A stretch of 64,000 nucleotides of DNA from CAZROT01 sp964601895 (GCA_964601895.1 CAZROT010000001.1:124001-188000), one strand, 5' to 3'. Counted from the stretch's first letter, positions 8,400 through 17,269 are shown. Numbers and translations are program-made. The notes: generated by a model not told the origin, from the letters alone.

Positions 8400-10058
8400 A
8401 TGTTTTCATCAACAATCAGGCACATGCAGAATTCTGAACACTGCCAGGCTGACAGGTTAACTCCCATCATGAATGTATTTATTGCATGGGGTATCATGGC
8501 AGCACTATTTATGCCAGATGGTATTGTACCTCATGAAATTTTTGCCAGGCTGGTTCGGCCTATGACTATCTGGCTATTACCGCTCATGATGGGCTATGCC
8601 GGGGGATGTATCACGGGAGGAGAGCGTGGTGGAGCCACCGGCGCTATGATGACCCTTGGGCTGATTGTGGGAACAGATATTCCTGTATTTCCGCTGGCAA
8701 TGATTGCAGGTCCATTAAGTGGCAAGATAATCGGCTGTATTGACAGGCGAGCTGGTCTCCAGTCAGGCTGGAATTTAACGACTGCAGTCAATAATTTTTT
8801 GCCTGGTATTGCAGGTATGTTACTGGCTCTACTGGCTTTTGTGTTTATCGGTCCATTTACTGACATGCTGTCACGGCTTTTTGCGGCTGCTGTGCAGTTT
8901 ATGGTAGCTAATCATCTGTTACCCCTTACGTCGATTTTTGTGGAGCCGGCGAAAATTTTATTTATGGACAAGGGAATCAGTGAGACTATTTTTTCACCTC
9001 TGGGTATGGAACAGGTCGCGCAGACAGGAAGTTCTGTTTTCTTTTTACTGGCAAATCCGGGGCCGGGGCTCGGTATGCTGGTGGCCTGTATGCTGTCCGA
9101 TAAACATCATATCCGCCAGTTTGCTGCAGGTGCGGCGATTATTCACTTTTTAGGCGGTATTCCTGCAATCTATTTTCCTTATGTTTTAATGAATCCACGT
9201 TTAATTCTGGCACTTATCTGTGGCGGTATGGCAGGCGTACTGACGCTGGTGTTATTACAGGGAGGCACAGTTGCACCGGTATCGCCTGATTCACTGCTGG
9301 CGATTTTAGCCAGAACGCCTGAGCAAGCCAGATTTGCCAATCTGACAGCCATTATTACTGCTTCTGTGTTCTCATTTATGTTGTCTGTTGTTCTTCTTAA
9401 CGTGAGAAAAAAAGCGGATGGCTATACTCAGGAAGCTCCTGTTTTTCACAGGCAGAATACCCGCGAAGATCTGCCCGGCTTTCAGGAAGAACAGCCGCCT
9501 GCCTGGATGCATACGCGCCAGTTTAGTATTGCCACGGATGCTGCTGAACAAAATCAGCAGCCCTTAGTACAAGAAAGACCACAGGATTTTGCAGTAGCAG
9601 AAGACAGTGATGACAGGCATCTGCCTGTATTCCCGTTAAGCGCACAGAGTATTTTTCTCAATCAGCATGCAGAAACAAAAGAACAGGCGATTTTTTTCGC
9701 CGGCGAGCAGCTGGTAAACGGCGGCTATGTTGAACAGGAATATGTTAATGCCATGCTGATAAAAGAAAGCCTGTCATCCAGCTTTGCAGGAAACGCGGTT
9801 GCCTTATCATGGGGAACTGTCGATGTCGGGGAGCGGGTGTTGCGTACGGGTATGGTATTCTGCCAGTATCCACAAGGTGTACGCTTTGGTGAAGAGGATG
9901 AAATTGCTCATCTGATTATAGGTATCGCCATGCGCGATGAACACAATGAAGCCATCAGTGACCTGAAGCGTATTTTTGATGATCCTTTGCTTGTTGCGCG
10001 TTTGAGTACTACTGACAGTATTCAGGAAGTACTGGATGCGCTGGTGCAGTTTACCTGA
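8400..10058 (+). CDS. MtlA-like mannitol-PTS protein lacking IIB and active-site residues
   Basis: The 552-residue protein clearly derives from MtlA (mannitol PTS EIICBA, 637 aa in E. coli). Residues ~20-340 match the membrane IIC domain (FIAWGIMAALF, GGERGGATGA, FVEPAKILF, FPYVLMNPRL). Residues ~410-552 match IIA (FAGEQLVNGGYVEQEYV, FCQYPQGVRFGEE). Three functional elements are gone. The IIB domain with its phospho-cysteine loop is replaced by a polar linker (~residues 340-410). The IIA active-site His (PHGT in E. coli) is Trp in LSWGT. The IIC signature GGIHEIYFP reads GGIPAIYFP, losing the His-Glu pair implicated in mannitol binding. The frame is otherwise open, so it is either a pseudogene-in-progress or a protein with a new, non-phosphotransfer role. 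No mtlD or mtlR is nearby. The start has GGAAGG about 9 nt upstream. Confidence 0.85.
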   Translation: MFSSTIRHMQNSEHCQADRLTPIMNVFIAWGIMAALFMPDGIVPHEIFARLVRPMTIWLLPLMMGYAGGCITGGERGGATGAMMTLGLIVGTDIPVFPLAMIAGPLSGKIIGCIDRRAGLQSGWNLTTAVNNFLPGIAGMLLALLAFVFIGPFTDMLSRLFAAAVQFMVANHLLPLTSIFVEPAKILFMDKGISETIFSPLGMEQVAQTGSSVFFLLANPGPGLGMLVACMLSDKHHIRQFAAGAAIIHFLGGIPAIYFPYVLMNPRLILALICGGMAGVLTLVLLQGGTVAPVSPDSLLAILARTPEQARFANLTAIITASVFSFMLSVVLLNVRKKADGYTQEAPVFHRQNTREDLPGFQEEQPPAWMHTRQFSIATDAAEQNQQPLVQERPQDFAVAEDSDDRHLPVFPLSAQSIFLNQHAETKEQAIFFAGEQLVNGGYVEQEYVNAMLIKESLSSSFAGNAVALSWGTVDVGERVLRTGMVFCQYPQGVRFGEEDEIAHLIIGIAMRDEHNEAISDLKRIFDDPLLVARLSTTDSIQEVLDALVQFT

Positions 10059-10304
10059 TTGTGAACTAAAGTTTGTGCCTTAGCCTGAGGATGGTAAGGT
10101 GGTAAAAAGCGGTGGTCCCACGAGTGGCAGTATAAAAGATTACCCGGCATGAAAGTCCGTGTACACTTAATTGCTGCCTGTTGCTGCAGGCTGACAAAAA
10201 TTAACAGATACTTTTTCATGGCCCTGTCTCGATAGTGGAGATACAGCGCAGATGATGGCAGAGTTCTTACGTAGTGATTAATCAGGTTGAATCAGGAGAG
10301 CAGG

Positions 10305-11573
10305 ATGTTAAAGCGTGAAATGAACATTGCCGATTACGATGCAGAGTTATGGCGTGCAATGGAGCAGGAAGTCATGCGCCAGGAGCAGCATCTGGAGTTG
10401 ATTGCCTCTGAGAATTACACCAGCCCGCGTGTCATGCAGGCACAGGGAGGGCAACTCACTAATAAGTATGCGGAAGGTTATCCCGGAAATCGCTATTACG
10501 GTGGCTGCCAGTATGTTGATGTGGTAGAGCAGCTGGCCATCGATCGTGCCAAAGCATTGTTTGGTGCTGATTATGCTAATGTGCAGCCTCATTCAGGATC
10601 TCAGGCGAATACCGCGGTTTATATGGCATTGCTCAAGCCAGGTGACAGTGTATTAGGCATGAATCTGGCACACGGTGGGCATCTGACACATGGCTCTCCG
10701 GTTAATTTTTCCGGTAAACTTTATAATATCAGCGCTTATGGTGTGAATGTCCGTGGCCAGATAGATTACGATGAGCTGGCACAAAAGGCAGAAATCCATA
10801 AACCTGCCATGATCATTGGTGGATTTTCAGCGTATTCTGGTGTTGTTGACTGGGAGCGGATGCGTGTCATTGCTGACAGTGTCGGTGCCTGGCTGTTTGT
10901 TGATATGGCACATGTTGCGGGCCTGGTGGCCGCAGGAGAGTATCCCAACCCCCTTCCTTATGCCCATGTTGTCACCACAACGACGCACAAAACGCTGGCT
11001 GGTCCGCGGGGTGGGCTGATTCTGGCAAAAGGTGGCGATAAAGACGATAAGACTAAAGGATTGTATAAAAAGCTGGATGCGGCGATTTTTCCCTGTATAC
11101 AGGGAGGCCCGCTGATGCATGTTATTGCAGGCAAAGCTGTGGCATTTAAAGAAGCGATGGAGCCGGAATTCAAGGTTTATCAGCAGCAGGTTATCCGTAA
11201 TGCCAAAGCAATGGTGGAGGTATTGTTGTCACGCAAATTTAAAGTGGTGTCCGGGCAGACACAGAATCACCTCTTTCTGATTGATCTGGTTGATAAAAAT
11301 CTGACAGGCCGTGATGCGGATATAGCGTTAGGTCGTGCCAATATTACCGTCAATAAAAACAGTATTCCTGATGATCCACATGGTCCTCTGGTGACTTCCG
11401 GTATTCGTATTGGTACACCTGCCGTGACCCGTCGTGGTTTTCGTGAAAAAGAATCACAAGAGCTGGCAGGCTGGATAGGGGACATTCTGGATGATATTCA
11501 TAATACTGCCACTATTGAGCGTATCAGGCAGCAGGTTCTGGATATCTGTGCGCGCTTTCCTGTTTACGTATAA
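10305..11573 (+). CDS. glyA: Serine hydroxymethyltransferase
   Basis: GlyA is the PLP enzyme converting serine and tetrahydrofolate to glycine and 5,10-methylene-THF, the main one-carbon source. The N-terminus MLKREMNIADYDAELW is as in E. coli, and the PLP-lysine motif VVTTTTHKTLAGPRGG is intact. The start at 10305 has AGGAG 6 nt upstream; an in-frame TTG at 10287 would add six residues and is unlikely. The product is 422 aa against 417 in E. coli because of a short insertion after LAKGG (DKDDKTKG). The usual FPGGQGGP reads FPCIQGGP. A strong terminator follows at 11614. The upstream 245 bp show no PurR or MetR box that I can recognise. Confidence 0.97.
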   Translation: MLKREMNIADYDAELWRAMEQEVMRQEQHLELIASENYTSPRVMQAQGGQLTNKYAEGYPGNRYYGGCQYVDVVEQLAIDRAKALFGADYANVQPHSGSQANTAVYMALLKPGDSVLGMNLAHGGHLTHGSPVNFSGKLYNISAYGVNVRGQIDYDELAQKAEIHKPAMIIGGFSAYSGVVDWERMRVIADSVGAWLFVDMAHVAGLVAAGEYPNPLPYAHVVTTTTHKTLAGPRGGLILAKGGDKDDKTKGLYKKLDAAIFPCIQGGPLMHVIAGKAVAFKEAMEPEFKVYQQQVIRNAKAMVEVLLSRKFKVVSGQTQNHLFLIDLVDKNLTGRDADIALGRANITVNKNSIPDDPHGPLVTSGIRIGTPAVTRRGFREKESQELAGWIGDILDDIHNTATIERIRQQVLDICARFPVYV

Positions 11574-11613
11574 GTCTGTTATTTAACCTGCCCGTTTTAT
11601 GCTGCCTTTCCTG

Positions 11614-11644
11614 CCCTGTCAGTACAGCGCTGACAGGGTTTTTT
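11614..11644 (+). terminator. Rho-independent terminator of glyA
   Basis: A perfect 9-bp stem (CCCTGTCAG / CTGACAGGG) with a 7-nt loop is followed by six T. It sits 40 bp after the glyA stop and is the clearest intrinsic terminator in the window. Confidence 0.93.
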
Positions 11645-11893
11645 GCTGACAGTTCAGTTAGTACTCCAGACCTGTGCGAATAGTCGGTGTGTTGTTTCTG
11701 ATACCCGAACCCTTATGTCGCTTGTGTAAACAATAATCCTGCGCTGCGTTCCTCTGCTGCCTTTGTAGCGCCGGGCAAAAATGGCTTCCTGGTCTTTTTC
11801 CTGATATGAGCGTATTTGATAACCCTGTTAATTTTTTCTAACATACTAATGAGTACTGGTTTCTTTTAATCTGACAGCAGAGGAGTAAAAGAA
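11645..11893. other. Leader region of the orphan small gene
   Basis: About 250 bp between the glyA terminator and the next start. No ORF or tRNA is visible. It probably contains the promoter of the 112-residue gene; AGAGGAG ends about 8 nt before its ATG. Confidence 0.35.
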
Positions 11894-12232
11894 ATGACTG
11901 TAACAGCTGCAACAGGTGCAACAGGCCCTCAGCGTTTATCTGCGCCTGATTCTGGCGCGTCTGCAAAAACGAGTAACTCACTATTCGCCAGTCTCCGTAA
12001 CCTGTTTAATAATATGGCAGAGCCCTCTGCCGTGAAGCAGGAGAAAAGTCACAGCAGTATGGAAGCAATACGCAGCTTTTTTAGTAAACTTTCCTGCATT
12101 CGCTGTAATCCCGGGGCAATAGCAGATTCGATAGCCAGTAGTGCACAATCTCTGGGAAGAGGCCTTGTAAATGTTGGCAGTGCGGTTGCTGATGTGATTA
12201 ATGCTATACCTGTCTTTGATTTTGATCCCTGA
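11894..12232 (+). CDS. Orphan 112-residue protein, function unknown
   Basis: I do not recognise this protein. It is preceded by a good ribosome binding site (AGAGGAG, ~8 nt) after a terminator and a leader, so it looks like a real single-gene unit. The N-terminal ~30 residues are rich in Thr, Ala, Ser and Gly (MTVTAATGATGPQ...) and likely disordered. Residues ~30-45 and ~56-70 may form amphipathic helices, two Cys flank Ile-Arg (SCIRCNP), and residues ~76-105 form an Ala/Ser/Val-rich, weakly hydrophobic segment. There is no signal peptide. The disordered polar N-terminus would suit a secreted effector, but that is inference from composition. It lies between glyA and suhB, neighbours it has no known link to. 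Confidence 0.55.
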   Translation: MTVTAATGATGPQRLSAPDSGASAKTSNSLFASLRNLFNNMAEPSAVKQEKSHSSMEAIRSFFSKLSCIRCNPGAIADSIASSAQSLGRGLVNVGSAVADVINAIPVFDFDP

Positions 12233-12351
12233 ATTTCATCTCTTTTCAGATACAGGGAGGTTTCCATTATTCGAATGGTGATGGGCTGATGCTGGCTGCG
12301 TTACAAGGTATTTGCGCCTGCTCCCGGGCAGCGCGTGGATAGCGTAATACA

Positions 12352-13155
12352 CTATTTTTTCAGTGCATCACTCAGGTGAGGGCGCATGGCAGACAGAATG
12401 TCTTTCACTATCCTTGGTGTGCCCGCGACGATATTGCCGGAATGGTAATGACTGCAGCCTCCGCTGAAGTCAGTAACAATACCACCCGATTCGCGCACCA
12501 GTAGTTCACCGGCGGCAAAATCCCAGGGTTTCAGGCCTATTTCGAAAAACGCATCCACCCGACCAGAAGCCAGCCAGGCCATATCCAGCGCTGCTGACCC
12601 CGTACGACGAAAATCAGCACATTGGGTAAAAAGCTGGCCCAGTACCTTGAGATATTCAGGTGCATGCTGTTTGCATTTAGCCGGGAAACCGGTTGCCAGA
12701 ACAGTACCATGCAGATCTTTAGGCTGAGTACTGCGCAGGCGGTAACCATTGAGTTGTGCTCCCTGACCGCGTGTCGCAGTGAATAATTCATTACGCATGG
12801 GATCATAAATGACACCGACTTCCGTACGATCTTTCACGCGTGCGGCAATGGACACCGAAAAATGCGGCAGGCGTTTAATAAAATTAGTAGTACCATCGAG
12901 GGGATCAATAATCCATTGTATATCCTGATCATCACCCCGCAGTTCACCACATTCCTCACTGAGTATGCTGTGTCGTGGATAAAATTTTCGGATAATATCG
13001 ATGACCACGCGTTCTGCTTCGTGATCAATATTGGTAACAAAATCATTATCGCCTTTCTTCAGTGCCTCAACAGTATCCGGGGTTTCATAGTGCCTGGTAA
13101 TCAGATTACCGGCTTTACGGGCAGCGTTTATGGCAACAGTGAGCATCGGATGCAT
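12352..13155 (-). CDS. suhB: Inositol monophosphatase / Nus factor SuhB
   Basis: SuhB is a Mg2+-dependent inositol-1-monophosphatase that in E. coli also acts as a structural Nus factor in rRNA antitermination. The 267 residues equal the E. coli length. The family signatures are present: the metal site DPLDGTTNF (about residues 84-92), the Glu-Glu pair in LSEECGE, and WDFAAGELLVRESGG (about residues 211-225). Translation begins MHPMLTVAINAARKAG. It is divergent from trmJ, as in E. coli. Confidence 0.96.
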   Translation of the reverse strand: MHPMLTVAINAARKAGNLITRHYETPDTVEALKKGDNDFVTNIDHEAERVVIDIIRKFYPRHSILSEECGELRGDDQDIQWIIDPLDGTTNFIKRLPHFSVSIAARVKDRTEVGVIYDPMRNELFTATRGQGAQLNGYRLRSTQPKDLHGTVLATGFPAKCKQHAPEYLKVLGQLFTQCADFRRTGSAALDMAWLASGRVDAFFEIGLKPWDFAAGELLVRESGGIVTDFSGGCSHYHSGNIVAGTPRIVKDILSAMRPHLSDALKK

Positions 13156-13277
13156 GATGTTTTTCCCAGGTCACAGAATCATCAGAGAATAAAGGGCGCG
13201 TAGTATAACAGGAGATCTTAACTGCGCCTACAGCTGTGTTAATATCCCGTGATTGTCTGCCATGTTAAGAAGTAAAT

Positions 13278-14000
13278 ATGTTACAAAATATTCGTATTGT
13301 TCTGGTTGCAACTTCTCACAGCGGTAATACGGGCTCCAGTGCCCGTGCTATGAAAACAATGGGGTTAACCAATTTATATCTGGTTGCGCCGCAGTCAGCA
13401 CTGGATTCTCAGGCAACGGCACTGGCGGCGGGTGCCAGCGATATAATCAGGCAGGCCATTTGTGTTAATACACTGGATGAAGCGCTGGTGGGATGCAGTC
13501 TGGTTATTGGTACCAGCGCACGCTCCAGAACCTTATCCTGGCCAGTACTTCTGCCGCGCGAATGTGCGGTACTTGCTGTTGATGAGGCGCTACATTCTCC
13601 GGTTGCTCTGGTGTTTGGTAATGAAAGAGTGGGCTTGACTAATCATGAGCTGCAGAAATGTCATTATCATGTGGTGGTTCCCGCCAATCCTGAATACAGT
13701 TCGCTTAATCTGGCAATGGCAGTGCAGATTCTGGCCTATGAGATACGCATTGCCTTTCTTGAGCGGCAACAGATAAATACCGCATACCCGGGCAGGGCAG
13801 TGCGTTATCCGCCGGCTGATGATATAGAGCGTTTTTACCGGCATCTGGAGCAGGTGTTGCTTCATATCGGGTTTATCCGTCCCCGGCATCCCGGACAGAT
13901 AATGAATAAGCTGCGGCGTCTGTTTGCCCGAGCCCGCCCACAGCTGGATGAGCTTAATATCTTAAGAGGTATGCTGGCTTCTATTGAAAAAGAAAAATAA
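13278..14000 (+). CDS. trmJ: tRNA (cytidine/uridine-32-2'-O) methyltransferase TrmJ
   Basis: TrmJ is a SPOUT-class enzyme that 2'-O-methylates position 32 in the anticodon loop of several tRNAs using S-adenosylmethionine. The 240 residues show the SpoU motifs: the N-terminal NTGSSARAMKTMG (motif 1 Asn and Arg), LVFGNERVGLTN (motif 2) and PANPEYSSLNLAMAVQI (motif 3), then a C-terminal dimerisation extension. Its position just upstream of iscR is the same as in E. coli and related genera. AAGAAG lies upstream of the ATG. Confidence 0.95.
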   Translation: MLQNIRIVLVATSHSGNTGSSARAMKTMGLTNLYLVAPQSALDSQATALAAGASDIIRQAICVNTLDEALVGCSLVIGTSARSRTLSWPVLLPRECAVLAVDEALHSPVALVFGNERVGLTNHELQKCHYHVVVPANPEYSSLNLAMAVQILAYEIRIAFLERQQINTAYPGRAVRYPPADDIERFYRHLEQVLLHIGFIRPRHPGQIMNKLRRLFARARPQLDELNILRGMLASIEKEK

Positions 14001-14002
14001 GT

Positions 14003-14237
14003 CTGGCTAAGGTCGTTGTTTCTGGACGGTACGTCTCAGGTGATATAGCGAGCTTGATTGCAAAGCACAAGCATACCGATATTCCAGCCAGATAATTATT
14101 ATGCCAATCCTGTTAATGCCTGGGCGCCAAATAACATTATCTCGTTAATGATGTTAGCAATACCACCGGGCACTCTGGTACCTTCTAATCTGCCTGAAGT
14201 ACCGACAAGTGAAGACTGGTGGTCTGGACTGTCATAA
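14003..14237 (+). pseudogene. Possible decayed small ORF after trmJ
   Basis: Directly after trmJ, one frame is open for ~30 codons (AKVVVSGRYVSGDIASLIAK, then a stop). A second frame then continues for ~45 codons in a protein-like way (NPVNAWAPN ... VPTSEDWWSGLS) to the stop at 14235. A single shift near 14090 would join them. No ribosome binding site or clear start is visible, and I do not recognise the product. This may be a relic or chance; the evidence is the clustering of sense-like sequence only. Confidence 0.25.
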
Positions 14238-14468
14238 TATCGGCCTGGCAGTCTGTTTTATCAAAGCAGGCGCCGGGTATTTCTGATATGCATTTCACAT
14301 TATTTCAGCCATTTTTTCTGCCCGCTTCTCCTGCACGTAAATATCCCCAAAGTGCATTACTCGATGAAAGAGTATCAATATTTTTTTCCTGATTTTAATG
14401 TCCCTGCGTAAAATTGACGGGATATCGGTACTACCTGGCAGAGACTGCTTCTGATATTTTGCAGCCAA

Positions 14469-14493
14469 ATAGTTGACTAAAATACTCAGGAAT
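14469..14493 (+). promoter_or_regulatory. Type 1 IscR binding site over the iscR promoter
   Basis: The 25 bp ATAGTTGACT-AAAATA-CTCAGGAAT match the [2Fe-2S]-IscR type 1 consensus (ATASYYGACTRWWWYAGTCRRSTAT) almost completely in the left half and partly in the right. The embedded TTGACT (14473-14478) would serve as -35. The layout copies the E. coli iscR promoter, where holo-IscR represses its own operon. It lies ~55 bp before the iscR start. A perfect inverted repeat (ACACACT-TTAC-AGTGTGT, 14495-14512) follows immediately; its role is not known to me. Confidence 0.75.
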
Positions 14494-14545
14494 GACACAC
14501 TTTACAGTGTGTATCATTAATCAATATTATTCATCGGTAACTTTT

Positions 14546-15043
14546 ATGAGACTGACATCTAAAGGCCGTTATGCAGTCACCGCCATGCTTGATGTAGCAT
14601 TACACTCTCATAACGGGCCTGTTTCTCTGGCAGATATTTCTGAGCGACAGGGAATCTCGTTATCTTATCTGGAGCAGCTTTTTTCGCGTTTACGTAAAAG
14701 TGGTCTGGTGGCAAGTATGCGTGGTCCTGGCGGTGGTTATCTGCTGGGACAGGATGCCGGAAAAATTGTTGTTGGTGCGATAATTACTGCTGTCGATGAG
14801 TCCATGGATGCTACGCGTTGTCAGGGTAAAGAAATCTGTCAGGGCGGCTCACGTTGTCTGACTCATACGTTATGGCGCGATTTAAGTGAACGTATCAGTA
14901 ATTTTCTGAACAACATTACCCTGGCAGAACTGGTGAATAATCAGGAAGTACTGGATGTTGCGGACAGGCAGGATAATAATAAACGCCGGGCAATAAATGG
15001 TATCGCACCTGAGGCAATTAGTATCACTTTGCAGGTCCAGTAA
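14546..15043 (+). CDS. iscR: Fe-S cluster regulator IscR
   Basis: IscR is an Rrf2-family winged-helix regulator whose [2Fe-2S] state tunes Fe-S biogenesis. The start is set by homology at MRLTSKGRYAVTAMLDVAL; the 18 codons upstream read through the promoter and are not coding. The HTH segment (ISERQGISLSYLEQLFSRL) and wing (RGPGGGYLLG) are intact. The three cluster-ligand Cys appear as CQGKEICQGGSRC (about residues 92-104) with the fourth ligand His following (CLTH). The C-terminal tail beyond DVADRQ differs from E. coli. It is the first gene of iscRSUA-hscBA-fdx-iscX and is preceded by a type 1 IscR site. Confidence 0.96.
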   Translation: MRLTSKGRYAVTAMLDVALHSHNGPVSLADISERQGISLSYLEQLFSRLRKSGLVASMRGPGGGYLLGQDAGKIVVGAIITAVDESMDATRCQGKEICQGGSRCLTHTLWRDLSERISNFLNNITLAELVNNQEVLDVADRQDNNKRRAINGIAPEAISITLQVQ

Positions 15044-15254
15044 AATACTGGTGGCAAATTTAAAAAAATAGTCAGTGCCAATGTTGATGTATGGCCTGTT
15101 GCAGAGGGTTCCTGTCATGAACAACAATGCAGCCAATGAAACCCGAATAATAACGGCGAAACCGGCATTTTCAGGAACAGCCACCATCTCTGATGACGCC
15201 TGTAAATCTCAATTATCAACAGGCACTGAAATTGATTTACGGAGTATAAGGGCA

Positions 15255-16469
15255 ATGAAGCTACCCATTTATTTAGATTATTCAGCGACAACGCCGGTGG
15301 ATCCGCGGGTGGCTGAAAAAATGATGCAATATTTAACGCTGGATGGCATTTTTGGTAACCCTGCTTCCCGTTCACACCGTTTTGGCTGGCAGGCAGAAGA
15401 AGCGGTAGATATTGCACGCAATGAGGTGGCAGCACTGGTTGGTGCTGATCCGCGCGAGATTGTTTTTACCTCCGGTGCCACGGAATCCAATAATCTGGCA
15501 TTAAAAGGGGCAGCCAGTTTTTATCAGAAGAAAGGCCGGCACATTATCACCTGCAAAACAGAACATAAATCAGTTCTTGATACCTGCCGTCAGCTGGAGC
15601 GTGAGGGTTTTGACGTCACTTATCTGGCGCCTGAAAAGAATGGTATTCTCTCTCTCGGGCAGCTGGAAGCAGTAATGCGTCAGGACACTATCCTGGTATC
15701 TGTGATGCATGTGAATAATGAGATTGGTGTCGTGCAGGATATCATGGCAATAGGCGAGTTATGCCGTAGCCGGGGTATTGTTTTTCATGTTGATGCCACG
15801 CAGAGTGTGGGTAAATTGCCGGTTAATTTGAGCGAGTTAAAAGTTGATCTGATGTCTTTTTCGGCCCATAAGCTTTATGGCCCGATGGGTGTTGGTGCTT
15901 TATTTGTACGTCGCAAGCCGCGTGTTCGTATCGAAGCACAGCAACACGGTGGTGGCCATGAACGTGGTATGCGTTCTGGCACCCTGCCAGTACATCAGAT
16001 TGTTGGTATGGGAGAAGCTTACCGTATTGCCAGACAGGAAATGGATGCTGAATCTGAGCGTCTGTCTGGGCTGCGTCTGCGTTTATGGGATGGCATTAAA
16101 GATATTGAAGAGGTTTATCTCAATGGTGATTGGCAACAGGGTGCACCCAATATTCTTAATGTCAGCTTCAGCTATGTTGAAGGTGAGTCGTTAATAATGG
16201 CGCTAAAAGATCTGGCTGTTTCTTCAGGTTCAGCCTGTACATCAGCCAGCCTCGAGCCTTCTTATGTGTTGCGTGCCTTGGGTATGAATGATGAACTGGC
16301 ACACAGTTCCATTCGATTCTCTCTGGGACGATTTACTACAGAAGAAGAAATTGATTACGCCATTACGTTGATTAAAAAATCTATCGGGCGTTTACGTGAA
16401 CTGTCTCCGTTATGGGATATGTTTAAACAGGGTGTTGATATCAGCAGTATCGAATGGTCACACCATTAA
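15255..16469 (+). CDS. iscS: Cysteine desulfurase IscS
   Basis: IscS removes sulfur from cysteine with PLP and passes the persulfide to IscU, TusA, ThiI and others. From the ATG at 15255 (MKLPIYLDYSATTPVDPRVA) the product is 404 aa, the E. coli length. The PLP lysine lies in MSFSAHKLYGPMG, and the persulfide Cys in SSGSACTSASLEPSYVLRAL (about residue 328). The frame stays open ~60 codons upstream to 15075, but that part resembles no IscS extension and the ATG at 15255 follows ATAAGGGCA, a usable ribosome binding site. The ~210 bp iscR-iscS gap is where RyhB-type sRNA control acts in E. coli; I cannot confirm it here. Confidence 0.97.
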   Translation: MKLPIYLDYSATTPVDPRVAEKMMQYLTLDGIFGNPASRSHRFGWQAEEAVDIARNEVAALVGADPREIVFTSGATESNNLALKGAASFYQKKGRHIITCKTEHKSVLDTCRQLEREGFDVTYLAPEKNGILSLGQLEAVMRQDTILVSVMHVNNEIGVVQDIMAIGELCRSRGIVFHVDATQSVGKLPVNLSELKVDLMSFSAHKLYGPMGVGALFVRRKPRVRIEAQQHGGGHERGMRSGTLPVHQIVGMGEAYRIARQEMDAESERLSGLRLRLWDGIKDIEEVYLNGDWQQGAPNILNVSFSYVEGESLIMALKDLAVSSGSACTSASLEPSYVLRALGMNDELAHSSIRFSLGRFTTEEEIDYAITLIKKSIGRLRELSPLWDMFKQGVDISSIEWSHH

Positions 16470-16500
16470 CTGAACCTGGGTAAATTCGGGAGCAATGCTT

Positions 16501-16926
16501 ATGGGTTACAGCGAAAAAGTCATTGACCACTACGAAAATCCACGCAATGTAGGATCCTTTGATGCAGATGATCCTGATGTTGGTAGTGGGATGGTGGGAG
16601 CGCCAGCCTGCGGCGATGTAATGAAGCTGCAAATTAAAGTCAACAGCCAGGGCATCATTGAGGACGCACGTTTCAAAACGTATGGTTGTGGCTCTGCCAT
16701 TGCCTCCAGCTCGCTGGCGACAGAATGGATGAAAGGTAAATCGCTCTCTCAGGCGGAGGCTATCAAGAATACTCAGATTGTTGAAGAGCTTGAATTACCG
16801 CCTGTTAAAATTCACTGTTCTATTCTGGCTGAAGATGCCATTAAAGCAGCAATTGCTGACTACAGGAATAAGCACGATAAACGCAATAAACGTAAACAAG
16901 AACACCCGGCAGACAGGGTTGAATGA
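16501..16926 (+). CDS. iscU: Fe-S scaffold protein IscU
   Basis: IscU assembles [2Fe-2S] clusters with sulfur from IscS and delivers them with HscA/HscB. The core is nearly identical to E. coli, with all three cluster cysteines (GAPACGDVMKLQ, KTYGCGSAIASS, KIHCSILAED) and the HscA-recognition loop LPPVK. I prefer the start at 16501 (MGYSEKVIDHYENP) because GGGAG is 8 nt upstream; the ATG at 16495 is too close to that site. The C-terminus runs ~13 residues past the E. coli end with a basic tail (KHDKRNKRKQEHPADRVE), an unusual addition. Confidence 0.97.
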   Translation: MGYSEKVIDHYENPRNVGSFDADDPDVGSGMVGAPACGDVMKLQIKVNSQGIIEDARFKTYGCGSAIASSSLATEWMKGKSLSQAEAIKNTQIVEELELPPVKIHCSILAEDAIKAAIADYRNKHDKRNKRKQEHPADRVE

Positions 16927-16945
16927 TATCAGGTGAGATTGTTGT

Positions 16946-17269
16946 ATGACAATATCCATCAGTGAACGTGCAGCCAGACGTGTCCAGACCTTTCTGCAAA
17001 ATCGAGGGAAAGGCGTGGGATTGCGTCTTGGAGTGAAAACCACAGGTTGCTCAGGAATGGCTTATGTCCTTGAATTTGTTGATGAAATAAATGACAATGA
17101 TATTGTCTTTGAAGACAAGGGCGTGAAGGTGATTATCGATGGTAAAAGCCTGATTTACCTTGACGGGACTGAACTGGATTTTGTCAGGGAAGGATTGAAT
17201 GAAGGTTTTACTTTCAACAATCCCAATGTTTCCAATACATGTGGTTGTGGTGAAAGTTTTACTGTCTGA
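16946..17269 (+). CDS. iscA: A-type Fe-S carrier IscA
   Basis: IscA binds iron or Fe-S clusters and passes them to apo-proteins. The 107 residues match the E. coli length and carry the three conserved cysteines: TTGCSGMAYV (residue 35) and NTCGCGESF (residues 99 and 101). It lies 19 bp after iscU in the isc operon. No defect is visible. Confidence 0.97.
   Translation: MTISISERAARRVQTFLQNRGKGVGLRLGVKTTGCSGMAYVLEFVDEINDNDIVFEDKGVKVIIDGKSLIYLDGTELDFVREGLNEGFTFNNPNVSNTCGCGESFTV

Noticed and set aside
15075..15254. 60-codon open extension upstream of iscS
   Set aside because: IscS homology and length begin exactly at 15255, where a usable ribosome binding site precedes the ATG. The extension has no targeting or domain features.
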